Under the pieces are notes generated by a model, which was given only the letters and a program-made list of their open reading frames with translations, was not told the DNA's origin and ran no database searches. Below are positions 44,942-53,620 of a stretch of DNA of 64,000 bases, in pieces. Positions within the stretch are counted from its first letter, which is position 1, and each line of letters opens with the position of its first letter. This stretch comes from Sinomicrobium weinanense (GTDB lineage Bacteria > Bacteroidota > Bacteroidia > Flavobacteriales > Flavobacteriaceae). The stretch covers positions 142,078 through 206,077 of the forward strand of contig NZ_JAHKRR010000007.1 in NCBI RefSeq assembly GCF_018863395.1. The letters are read 5' to 3'. Position numbers and translations under genes: made by a program.

Positions 44942-47347
44942 ATGAAAACACTCCGGTATGCCATAGGGATCATATTCTTTGTAACTTACATACCATCATT
45001 TGCTCAAAAGGCCAATACCTCCGCTCCCCTATACAAAGACAGTACATCCCCTGTTTCATTAAGAATAAAGGACCTGCTGGAACGCATGACCCCGGAAGAA
45101 AAGGCCGGACAGCTTTCCACCCTTCTGGGATGGGAAATGTATTCTAAAAAGGGAGATAAAGTCACCGAAAGCAAAACTTTCCGCCAGGCCATACAGGAAC
45201 AACACATAGGCATGCTCTGGGCTACCCTTCGCGCCGATCCCTGGACCCGGAAAACGCTGAAAACCGGGCTCAGCCCCAGACAGGCAGCCGAAGCCACCAA
45301 TGCCCTGCAAAAATATGCTGTGGAAAATACGAGGCTGGGCATTCCCCTTTTGCTTTCAGAAGAGTGCCCGCACGGGCATATGGCCATCGGCACAACAGTT
45401 TTTCCCACATCCATCGGACAGGGCAGCACATGGCATCCGGAACTTATTAAAAAAATGGCCGGAGCCATTGCCAGGGAGGCCCGGTTACAAGGCGGCCACA
45501 TAGGTTATGGCCCCGTACTGGACCTCGCCCGCGAACCCCGATGGTCGCGTGTGGAAGAAACTTATGGCGAAGATCCTGTGCTCAACAGTGAAATGGGAGA
45601 AGCCATGGTAAGAGGCTTCCAGGGAAACAACCTCAAAAGCGGGTATAACATTGCATCCACCCTGAAACACTTTGCCGCATATGGTGTCCCCGAAGGAGGC
45701 CACAATGGCAATGCCGTGCACGTAGGAAAAAGAGAACTGCGCCAAAGTTATCTCCCTCCCTTTAAAAATGCCGTAAAGGCAGGAGCCCGTTCCGTAATGA
45801 CAGCTTACAGTTCCGTAGACGGTGTTCCGGGCACCGCCAATCACTGGCTGCTCAACAACCTTCTCCGCGGAGAATGGGATTTCAACGGCTTCGTAGTGTC
45901 GGACCTTGGCAGCATCGAAGGCCTTATGGGCGACCATCATATTGCCGCATCTCCCGAACAGGCAGCCTCTCTTGCTATCACTGCCGGAGTAGACGCCGAC
46001 CTGGGCGGAAAAGGGTTTGGCAAAGCCCTGTTGGAAGCCCTGAGATCGGGTGAGGTTCCGGAAAATGTCCTGGACACAGCAGTCAGCAGGGTTCTCCGGC
46101 TCAAATTTGAAATGGGGCTTTTCGAAGATCCTTATGTAGATCCTGAAAAAGCGGAAAAAGAAGTCCGCAACAAACAACATACAGCACTCGCCCGGCAGGT
46201 AGCCAGGGAATCGGTGACCCTGCTTAAAAACCAGGACAACCTTTTGCCATTGTCCAAAGACCTGGAAAACATAGCTGTTATCGGGCCCAATGCAGACAAC
46301 ATTTACAACCAGCTCGGCGATTACACCGCTCCGCAGCCGGAAGACAATATCACAACCGTACTGGAAGGCATCCGCAACAAGGTCTCCTCTTCTGCAAAGG
46401 TGACCTATGTAAAAGGCTGTGCCATCCGCGACACCATTCAAACCGATATTCCCGGGGCAGTCCGGGCCGCAGCACAGGCAGATGTGACTGTGGTAGTACT
46501 GGGCGGCTCCAGTGCACGCGACTTTAAAACCAAATACATAGAGACAGGAGCAGCAACCGTCGATCCCGATGCAAAACCCGATGTGGTTAGCGATATGGAA
46601 AGCGGTGAAGGTTATGACCGTTCTACCCTGGACCTTATGGGAAAACAAATGGAATTACTCCGGGCCGTGGTAAACACCGGAACGCCAACGGTACTGGTAC
46701 TTATCAAGGGACGTCCGTTACTCCTTAACTGGCCTTCCGAAAATGTCCCTGCCATCCTCGATGCCTGGTATCCCGGGCAGGAAGGCGGAAATGCCATTGC
46801 CGATGTGCTCTTTGGCGATTATAACCCCGCAGGAAGGCTGCCGATCTCTGTCCCTGAGTCCGTAGGCCAGTTGCCCGTTTATTATAATACCCTCTTCCCG
46901 GAAGAACACAATTATGTGGAAGGAGATGCCACCCCCCTTTACAGCTTTGGCCATGGGCTCAGCTATACGGATTTTAAATACGACAAACCCGAAGTAAAAG
47001 TTGAGGAAAACGAACACGATTTCACCGTGTACGCCAGGTTCCGCCTCACAAACACCGGGGCGCGCCCCGGCGACGAGGTAGTTCAGCTATACCTCCGCGA
47101 TGAAGTGAGCTCGGTGGTCAGCCCGAAAAAGCAATTAAAGGCTTTCAGGAGGATACATCTGAAAGCCGGGGAAGAAAAAACACTCGAATTTCAATTGAAA
47201 CCGGAAGACCTCATGCTCTGGAACACCCGTGGTAAATGGGTGGCCGAGGCCGGAAAGTTCATCCTTATGATAGGGGCCTCTTCTGAAGATATCAGGCTGA
47301 ACACAAATTTTAAAATATCCCGTAACATAGAGATACACAACCCGTAA
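44942..47347 (+). CDS. GH3 family glycoside hydrolase (beta-glucosidase/beta-xylosidase type)
   Basis: An 801-residue secreted enzyme with a signal peptide (YAIGIIFFVTYIPSFAQ). The GH3 N-terminal barrel shows GPVLDLAREPRWSRVEETYGEDP, STLKHFAAYG and the nucleophile Asp in FVVSDLGSIEGL; the second domain has VTLLKNQDNLLPL and VVVLGGSS, and a fibronectin-III-like C-terminal domain ends with FRLTNTGARPGDEVVQLYLRDEV. The length is typical of periplasmic GH3 enzymes. Beta-glucosidase or beta-xylosidase activity is most likely. It has its own copy of the upstream module shared with susC. Confidence 0.92.
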   Translation: MKTLRYAIGIIFFVTYIPSFAQKANTSAPLYKDSTSPVSLRIKDLLERMTPEEKAGQLSTLLGWEMYSKKGDKVTESKTFRQAIQEQHIGMLWATLRADPWTRKTLKTGLSPRQAAEATNALQKYAVENTRLGIPLLLSEECPHGHMAIGTTVFPTSIGQGSTWHPELIKKMAGAIAREARLQGGHIGYGPVLDLAREPRWSRVEETYGEDPVLNSEMGEAMVRGFQGNNLKSGYNIASTLKHFAAYGVPEGGHNGNAVHVGKRELRQSYLPPFKNAVKAGARSVMTAYSSVDGVPGTANHWLLNNLLRGEWDFNGFVVSDLGSIEGLMGDHHIAASPEQAASLAITAGVDADLGGKGFGKALLEALRSGEVPENVLDTAVSRVLRLKFEMGLFEDPYVDPEKAEKEVRNKQHTALARQVARESVTLLKNQDNLLPLSKDLENIAVIGPNADNIYNQLGDYTAPQPEDNITTVLEGIRNKVSSSAKVTYVKGCAIRDTIQTDIPGAVRAAAQADVTVVVLGGSSARDFKTKYIETGAATVDPDAKPDVVSDMESGEGYDRSTLDLMGKQMELLRAVVNTGTPTVLVLIKGRPLLLNWPSENVPAILDAWYPGQEGGNAIADVLFGDYNPAGRLPISVPESVGQLPVYYNTLFPEEHNYVEGDATPLYSFGHGLSYTDFKYDKPEVKVEENEHDFTVYARFRLTNTGARPGDEVVQLYLRDEVSSVVSPKKQLKAFRRIHLKAGEEKTLEFQLKPEDLMLWNTRGKWVAEAGKFILMIGASSEDIRLNTNFKISRNIEIHNP

Positions 47348-47431
47348 GATTTTTATATCTTATCGGCCGTAAACCGGAAATGCCATTTATCCATGGCGCT
47401 TTCCGCAAAGGACAACAAAAACACAGACCTT

Positions 47432-48880
47432 ATGATTTCATACAAAAGTACACTTCTCACCCTGTGTACGACCCTTATGTTTAGTTTTGCCGCAAGGGCA
47501 CAGGAAAACAATCTGCACCACAGGTCCACCACCTACGAGCCCCCAAAAGATCCGCAAGTGATCAAAAAACTCGAAAAATGGCAGGATCAGAAATTCGGGA
47601 TGATCATTCACTGGGGTATCTATGCCGTTCCCGGGATCATCGAATCCTGGTCCATCTGTTCGGAAGACTGGATAGAACGCGACAGCACCACTACTTATAA
47701 CGATTACAAAAAATGGTACTGGGGGCTGAGTGAAAAGTTCAACCCTGTAAACTTCAACCCCGAACAATGGGCCGATGCCGCCGATGCCGCCGGAATGCGC
47801 TATCTCGTGTTTACCACCAAACACCACGACGGTTTTAATATGTTCGATACGCAACAAACCGATTTCAAGATCTCCAATGGCCCTTTTGCCGATAACCCGC
47901 GTGCTGATGTTGCCAAATATGTATTCGAGGCCTTCCGTAAAAAAGGTTTTATGATCGGTGCCTATTTCTCCAAACCCGACTGGCATTCCGAATACTACTG
48001 GTGGCCCAAATACGCCACGGCCACCCGGAACAACAATTACGACATCCGGAAAAACCCCTGGAGGTGGAACAAGTTCAAGGAATTCACCTACAACCAGATC
48101 TCCGAGCTGATGCATAATTACGGTAGCATAGACATACTTTGGCTGGATGGCGGCTGGGTACGCCCCCGCGAAACCGTTAACGACGAGGTGCTCTCCTGGG
48201 GTGCCCCCATCCCCGAATGGAGCCAGGACATAGACATGCCAAAAATAGCCGGCATGGCACGAAAGGCCCAACCGGGCATCCTCATGGTAGACCGAACCGT
48301 ACACGGCGCCTACGAAAACTACCAGACCCCCGAACAACGAATCCCCGACGAAAAGATAGACAATCCTTGGGAAAGCTGTATGACCCTCGGAAATGCATGG
48401 AGCCATGTACCCGGAGACAAATTTAAATCGGCTGCAAAGGTGGTGCATTCCCTGGTTGAAATTGTAGCTAAAGGAGGCAGCCTGTTATTGGGTGTAGGCC
48501 CCAGACCGGATGGCACCCTTTCGCAGGAAGTCATAGACCGTCTACAGGGGATCGGGAACTGGATGTCCAAAAATGGCGAAGCGATCTACAATACCCGTAC
48601 TGTGGAACATTTCAGAGACGGAAACACTTACTTCACTCAAAACCCGGAGAAAAAGAAAACCTACGCCATCGCCTGCCTGCCCGAAGGAGAGGCCATCCCG
48701 GAAACCGTAACATGGAAAGGCAACCTTCCGAAAAAAGGCAGCAGGATAAAACTGCTACAAAACGGGAAAAATGTAAAATGGGAACGCGAAGGGGATAAAA
48801 TAAAGGTTTTTTTACCTGCTTCTGTTCAACAGGATACAACTCTCTCTGCCCTGGCATTTTCCTTTGTTGTGGAAAAATAA
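47432..48880 (+). CDS. GH29 alpha-L-fucosidase
   Basis: A 482-residue secreted enzyme with a signal peptide (TLLTLCTTLMFSFAARAQ). GH29 features: FGMIIHWGIYAVPG, TTKHHDGFNMFD, IGAYFSKPDWHSEYYW and the nucleophile Asp in DILWLDGGW. Acid/base candidates lie in the next third. Start at 47432 (MISYKS) preferred over 47393 because it gives a proper signal peptide. It lies about 85 bp after the GH3 gene. Its stop codon coincides with the first base of the RAYT-associated repeat. It resembles broad-specificity fucosidases (by eye). Confidence 0.92.
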   Translation: MISYKSTLLTLCTTLMFSFAARAQENNLHHRSTTYEPPKDPQVIKKLEKWQDQKFGMIIHWGIYAVPGIIESWSICSEDWIERDSTTTYNDYKKWYWGLSEKFNPVNFNPEQWADAADAAGMRYLVFTTKHHDGFNMFDTQQTDFKISNGPFADNPRADVAKYVFEAFRKKGFMIGAYFSKPDWHSEYYWWPKYATATRNNNYDIRKNPWRWNKFKEFTYNQISELMHNYGSIDILWLDGGWVRPRETVNDEVLSWGAPIPEWSQDIDMPKIAGMARKAQPGILMVDRTVHGAYENYQTPEQRIPDEKIDNPWESCMTLGNAWSHVPGDKFKSAAKVVHSLVEIVAKGGSLLLGVGPRPDGTLSQEVIDRLQGIGNWMSKNGEAIYNTRTVEHFRDGNTYFTQNPEKKKTYAIACLPEGEAIPETVTWKGNLPKKGSRIKLLQNGKNVKWEREGDKIKVFLPASVQQDTTLSALAFSFVVEK

Positions 48881-49050
48881 TTATATTGCCCCTTCAGGAC
48901 GTAAAAATGTTTCATCATATTATGACGACATAGGGCGTTGCAGCATGGGACATTGCAGCATAGGGCGTTGCCCTACGCTAAGATATATAAGGCTTTCAGC
49001 CTAAAACATCCTGAAAGGGTATTATACCCTAACATAGGGCAACGCCCTAT
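48878..49050. repeat. REP-like repeat, left copy flanking the transposase
   Basis: About 173 bp that begin TAATTATATTGCCCCTTCAG at the GH29 stop codon and contain palindromic units such as AGGGCAACGCCCT, GGCTTTCAGCC and CCTGAAAGGG. A second copy begins with the same bases at the stop codon of the transposase gene (49517). Confidence 0.85.
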
Positions 49051-49066
49051 CTTAACACACAACACC

Positions 49067-49519
49067 ATGGCACAATCACTATCACAAATCATCATCCACA
49101 TCGTCTTCGGCACAAAAATGCGGTATCCTCTCATAAAACCGGAAATCGAGAATGAGTTATACGCTTACATGGGAGATACAATAAAGAGGAACGGAGGTAT
49201 TCCTTTCCTTATTAACGGTGTGGAAGGCCATCTACATATTTTATCTACATTACCAAAAACCATCACCCTGGCAAAATTTATAGAAGATATCAAAAGAAAT
49301 AGCAGCCGCTGGATAAAAACCAAAGGAATTGCATATCAAAAATTCGCATGGCAGCGAGGATATGGCGCTTTTTCTGTCAGCAGTTCAAAAAAAGATGTCG
49401 TATACAGATATATAGCCAGGCAAAAACAACATCACAAAAAAACTAATTTTAAGGAGGAATTATTGGAATTTCTCCAAAAATACAATGTTGATTATGACGA
49501 ACGCTACCTATGGGATTAA
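49067..49519 (+). mobile_element. IS200-like REP-associated tyrosine transposase (RAYT, Y1_Tnp)
   Basis: A 150-residue Y1 transposase. The HUH motif is His55-Leu-His57 in EGHLHILSTLP; the likely catalytic Tyr115 is in VYRYIARQKQHHKK; the conserved AWQRGYGAFSVS segment is intact. It is a lone domestic-type transposase, with no TnpB or IS ends of the IS200 kind. Instead it is bracketed by palindromic REP-like repeats on both sides, the arrangement of RAYT/REP systems, which mobilise or expand the repeats. The start at 49067 (MAQSLSQII) is preferred. It sits between two fucosidase genes. Confidence 0.9.
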
Positions 49520-49753
49520 TTATATTGCCCCTTCAGGGCGTAAAAACATTTCATCCTATATTCATATACATATGCGGCATAGGACGTTGCAGCTTAGGGC
49601 GACGCCCTAAGCTAAAATATATAAGGCCTTCAGCCTAAAACACCCTGAAAGGGTATCATACCTCAACATAGGGCAACGCCCTATGCTACACAATACAACA
49701 ATAAAAAACGCCCTGAAAGGGCACCATATCCTAACATAGGGCCCCGCCCTATG
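49517..49753. repeat. REP-like repeats, right copy flanking the transposase
   Basis: The first part (49517-49684) is a direct copy of 48878-49050, also starting at a stop codon (TAA of the transposase). It continues with another partial unit (CGCCCTGAAAGGGC, and AACATAGGGCCCCGCCCTATG). The perfect or near-perfect hairpins (CCTGAAAGG, GGGCAACGCCC) repeat several times. Confidence 0.82.
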
Positions 49754-49767
49754 AAAAACCATACACT

Positions 49768-51225
49768 ATGAAAAAACTAATCACGTTAACCGCAACAATC
49801 CTAACCCTCTGCTCCTGCAGCACCCCCAAAAAAAAGGTATCCGCCCCCGAAGCCGTAGGCCCTGTTCCTTCCGAAGCGCAACTGGCCTGGCAGGATATGG
49901 AGCTCAATGCCTTTATCCACTTCACCACCAACACCTTCACCGGGAAGGAATGGGGATTTGGTGACGAAAGCCCCTCCATCTTCAACCCTTCGGAGGCCGA
50001 TGTAGACCAATGGATCACCACCCTGAAAGAAGCCGGGTTCAAAGGGGTTATCCTCACAGCCAAACACCACGACGGCTTTTGCCTGTGGCCCAGCAAATTC
50101 ACCGAGCACTCCATTAAAAACAGCCCTTACAAGGATGGCGAAGGAGATATTGTCAAAGAAGTCTCCGAAGCCTGTAAACGCCACGGACTCAAATTCGGGG
50201 TCTACCTCTCTCCCTGGGACCGGAACCGGGCCGATTACGGGGAAGCCTCATATGTAGAATACTACCGTAACCAGCTCAAAGAGATCTTCGCTACCTACGG
50301 CCCTGCCTTTGAAATGTGGTTCGACGGAGCCAACGGCGGGGACGGCTACTACGGCGGGGCACGGGAAAGCCGGAATATCGACAGGCAAACCTATTACGAC
50401 TGGCCCACCACCCTCGATATGGTACGTCAACTGCAATTCGAACCCCAGGTGCTCTTTTTCAGCGATGGCGGCCCGGATATCCGCTGGGTAGGTAATGAAA
50501 GCGGCCTGGCAGGAGAGACCAACTGGAATACCATTTCCAACGACACCCTGTATGCCGGGAAAGCCGGGATCAACGAACTGCTGGCCACAGGTTCTGAAGA
50601 TGGGAACCAATGGATCCCTGCCGAAGTGGATGTCTCTATCCGTCCGGGGTGGTTTTATCACGAGGAAGAAGACTCCCTGGTAAAATCGGCCGAAGCGTTG
50701 TTTGAGATCTACCTCACTTCCGTGGGCCGTGGTTCCAACCTGCTGTTGAACATTCCCCCGGACCGAAGAGGCCTGATCCACGAAAACGATGTGGCTGCCC
50801 TCAAAGCCTGGCGAAAGCTGATCGATGACACCTTCCGCACCAACCTGGCCGCCAATGCTCCGGCAACAGCAACCGCTTACCGGGGAGAATCTCCCGATTA
50901 TGCCGCTACCCGTGTTACCGATGGAAACAAGGAATCCTACTGGGCTACGGATGACGGAGTAACAACAGCTTCTGTGGAAATAGACCTGGAAAAAGATCAG
51001 AAGATCTCCTATATCCTTTTACAGGAATATATCTCCCTGGGACAAAGGGTAAAGTCCTTTACAGTGGAGGCCCGGCAGGGAGACGGGTGGGCAAAGATAG
51101 CCGAAGGCACGACCATAGGCTACAAACGTATCCTTAAAACAGGGGCAGTGAATACGGATAAGATCCGCGTAAATATTACCGATGCCAAAGCCTGTCCCCT
51201 GATATCCAATATCGAGGTCTATTAA
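49768..51225 (+). CDS. GH29 alpha-L-fucosidase with C-terminal F5/8-type (discoidin-like) domain
   Basis: A 485-residue lipoprotein fucosidase (signal TATILTLCSC). Catalytic barrel features: ELNAFIHFTTNTFTGKEWG, VILTAKHHDGFCLWPS, YLSPWDRNRADYGE and the nucleophile Asp in FEMWFDGANGGDGYYGG. From about residue 360, a beta-sandwich domain of the F5/8/discoidin type (ATRVTDGNKESYWATDD...VEIDLEKDQKISYILLQE...FTVEARQGDGW) is attached. It resembles alpha-1,3/1,4-fucosidases (subfamily B) by eye. The gene starts about 15 bp after a REP-like unit. It closes the plus-strand glycan locus and converges with pafA. Confidence 0.92.
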   Translation: MKKLITLTATILTLCSCSTPKKKVSAPEAVGPVPSEAQLAWQDMELNAFIHFTTNTFTGKEWGFGDESPSIFNPSEADVDQWITTLKEAGFKGVILTAKHHDGFCLWPSKFTEHSIKNSPYKDGEGDIVKEVSEACKRHGLKFGVYLSPWDRNRADYGEASYVEYYRNQLKEIFATYGPAFEMWFDGANGGDGYYGGARESRNIDRQTYYDWPTTLDMVRQLQFEPQVLFFSDGGPDIRWVGNESGLAGETNWNTISNDTLYAGKAGINELLATGSEDGNQWIPAEVDVSIRPGWFYHEEEDSLVKSAEALFEIYLTSVGRGSNLLLNIPPDRRGLIHENDVAALKAWRKLIDDTFRTNLAANAPATATAYRGESPDYAATRVTDGNKESYWATDDGVTTASVEIDLEKDQKISYILLQEYISLGQRVKSFTVEARQGDGWAKIAEGTTIGYKRILKTGAVNTDKIRVNITDAKACPLISNIEVY

Positions 51226-51246
51226 TATTAACTGAACAAACAGCAA

Positions 51247-51279
51247 AAAGGGGCGCTGTTGTGGAAACAGCGCCCCTTT
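51247..51279. terminator. Bidirectional terminator between GH29 and pafA
   Basis: A 14-bp perfect stem AAAGGGGCGCTGTT / AACAGCGCCCCTTT with a 5-base loop, flanked by A- and T-runs on the two sides. It suits both converging genes. Confidence 0.9.
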
Positions 51280-51306
51280 GTTATAAGTTTTCCTCAAAAA
51301 GAGAAC

Positions 51307-52956
51307 TCAGTCTTCTATCTCCAGGGCCTCAAAAACCGGTTTTCCGGTAGTTCCGCTGGGGAAACCTATACCGAGCAGTGCCGATATGGTCGGTGCAATG
51401 TCATTGATATGGGTTTCTTTTACAGTGCTTTTCCCTTTCTTTATTCCTTTACCATAAAGCAAAAACGGAGCATGCGTATCGTAGTTCAGTCCCGAACCGT
51501 GAGTAGATCCTGTTTTGGAATACACGATAACCGAAGGTGCCAGGACATACAACACATCTCCGGACCGCTTCTGGTTATATCCCCTTTGCAACAAGGCCGT
51601 AAGCCTTTCGGTAAATTCCGCTCCTGTAAATGCAGATGCCGTAAATGCCTTTTCCACATCCTTATACTGCATGATCTCTTCTACCAGGTCTTCCTGTATT
51701 TGCCGGATATTCAGGTCGTGTTCCTTGGCTACTGTGTGATCTATAAAGATCTGCCCATTGGAGATATTGGAGATCAATCCGTCCACATTGTATTTTTCCC
51801 TGGCGAAGTTCTTTACGTGAACCGTAAAGTCCAGGATATTAAAATACCCCGCAGGGATCTTAAGCGACTGCAGATAGGCAGGAACGTGTACTGCACCGTG
51901 GTCGGCTGTAAGGAATACGGTATATTCGCCTTTGCCCACTTTTTTATCCAGCTCCGATAGCAAACGGGCCAGATCCCTGTCGAGCCGCAGGTAAGTATCT
52001 TCAGCTTCTTTGGAATTTACACCAAACTGATGGCCTACATAATCGGTACAGGAAAAACTCAATGCCAGGAAATCGGTAATATCGTCCTGCCCGAGTTCTT
52101 CTCCGTCTATGGCAGCCAGGGCAAAATCGGCAGTAAGGCTGTTACCGTAGGGTGTAGATTTCAGGATATCATATCCTCCGTTATGTTTTTCCAGTTTTTT
52201 CAGTTTGTGAGGAAAGGTTGGTGTTTTCTCTCCTTTGAACTTGCCTTCATAGGGGTTATCGTCCGGTCCGCTTTCTGCATAGGTATCTATATCATATAAC
52301 GTATTCCAGGTGGTCATATATTCTTTCACCTTTCCGGAACGGTTGAATTTATCTACCCATTTAGGGAGTTCGTCCATATAGTAAGAACTGCTTATCCATT
52401 TTCCTTCGTCTTTACCGTGAAACCAGTAAGCGGCATTCGCAGCATGCCCGGCCGGGAGTATTGCTCCCCTGTCCTTGATGGCAACACCAACAACCTTTCC
52501 TTTGAGCTGGGTAGCAAGCCGGAGCTGGTCGGTCACTGTTGTGGTCTTTACCCGGTGTGGCGACATTTTACCTGCTTTGGAGGTTGTTCCAACGGACTGT
52601 TGTGTATCGTCCCCGGCACAATATACCATTTCGTCATTTTCCTTGTCATACCAGTTGTTACCGATAATGCCGTGCATAGAGGGGGTAGTGCCCGTATATA
52701 CCGAGGCATGTCCGGGCCCGGTATATGTAGGGATATAGTTAAAGTGATTGTTCCTGCAGTTAAAGCCTTCGTTGATAAGGCGCTTAAAGCCACCGTCGCC
52801 ATACCTCTCCCAAAACCGGGTCAGGTAATCATATCGCATCTGGTCTACAACAATACCGACCACGAGCTTGGGTTTTACATAAGGAGTGTTCTCAGATTGT
52901 GCCCGGGTTCCGAACGCTGCACATAACATAAATAGCGCAGCCGTAAATTTTCTCAT
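51307..52956 (-). CDS. pafA: Alkaline phosphatase PafA
   Basis: A 549-residue periplasmic phosphatase with a signal peptide (RKFTAALFMLCAAFGTRAQ). PafA features align: Asp38 in VVDQMRYDYL, nucleophile Thr79 in TYTGPGHASVY, Asn100 in GIIGNN and a Lys-Asp-Arg triad (Lys161, Arg163 in IKDRGAILPAGH) that in characterised PafA contacts the phosphate; later metal ligands are in FLTADHGAVHVP and GLNYDTHAPF. The single Thr nucleophile and this Lys/Arg pair distinguish PafA from phosphodiesterase/NPP relatives. It hydrolyses phosphate monoesters and may feed phosphate released outside the cell. No operon partner. Confidence 0.9.
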   Translation of the reverse strand: MRKFTAALFMLCAAFGTRAQSENTPYVKPKLVVGIVVDQMRYDYLTRFWERYGDGGFKRLINEGFNCRNNHFNYIPTYTGPGHASVYTGTTPSMHGIIGNNWYDKENDEMVYCAGDDTQQSVGTTSKAGKMSPHRVKTTTVTDQLRLATQLKGKVVGVAIKDRGAILPAGHAANAAYWFHGKDEGKWISSSYYMDELPKWVDKFNRSGKVKEYMTTWNTLYDIDTYAESGPDDNPYEGKFKGEKTPTFPHKLKKLEKHNGGYDILKSTPYGNSLTADFALAAIDGEELGQDDITDFLALSFSCTDYVGHQFGVNSKEAEDTYLRLDRDLARLLSELDKKVGKGEYTVFLTADHGAVHVPAYLQSLKIPAGYFNILDFTVHVKNFAREKYNVDGLISNISNGQIFIDHTVAKEHDLNIRQIQEDLVEEIMQYKDVEKAFTASAFTGAEFTERLTALLQRGYNQKRSGDVLYVLAPSVIVYSKTGSTHGSGLNYDTHAPFLLYGKGIKKGKSTVKETHINDIAPTISALLGIGFPSGTTGKPVFEALEIED

Positions 52957-53620
52957 AACGTTTAAAATTTTAAGACCCGTAAAAGTAGCAAGTTCTCTTT
53001 AAAAACACATATCATTAGGTTTATTTAACGATTATCCCTATCTCAGCTTTTAAAAAGACTGGTGAAGTAATGTGATAATGTGCCTATGTGATGCACGGGA
53101 CTTCCGGGCGAACAGGAAAAGACCATGGGATAAATGAAGGCTCTGGTTTTTGGCAAACCATAGCATTATTTTTTAGTGATCGGGTTATTAAATTATTCAG
53201 GCCACACCGACAAAACTAACCTAACCACTCGGGCCACAACTTTTTAGAAGCAAAATCGAAACACATTAAAGGGCATCGCCTGAACTATTTTTGACTCCTA
53301 TCAACCTTAAAATGTATTTGTCTCCTTGTGCTGCAAAATTTTGTTAAAGGAATTAAAACATTTTTTCTTACATGAAGAAAAAGGCATTTCTTTGAAAAAA
53401 CCGTTATGGCGAGTTGCGATATCCCCACTGGGATTCCACGAGAACACCCAAACTCGTTTGAATATTAGAATATTACCCCGCAAACCGTTAAAGCCCATTG
53501 CCTTTTTAATCGAATTTTTTGATATTTGTTGAAAAAATAAGGCATAAATCCTATCTTAGCTTTCTTTAACTTCATGTCGTTCAGACACACCCGGCACGAA
53601 ATTATTTTTTAACTTTTTAT
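52957..53620. other. 664-bp gap without a recognised gene
   Basis: Between pafA and nhaA I see no gene I can support. Two short overlapping reading frames (about 53307-53532) lack a family, a start context or composition like the neighbours. Some AT-rich stretches near 53290-53360 and TATTTG-like boxes could hold the nhaA promoter. Confidence 0.5.

Noticed and set aside
49517..49753. CRISPR array
   Set aside because: Units are palindromic and separated by irregular distances, with no unique spacers of constant length; they match the REP pattern beside a RAYT.
53307..53532. Two overlapping short frames (63 and 68 residues)
   Set aside because: No family, no promoter or leader context, and AT-rich composition suggests non-coding DNA.
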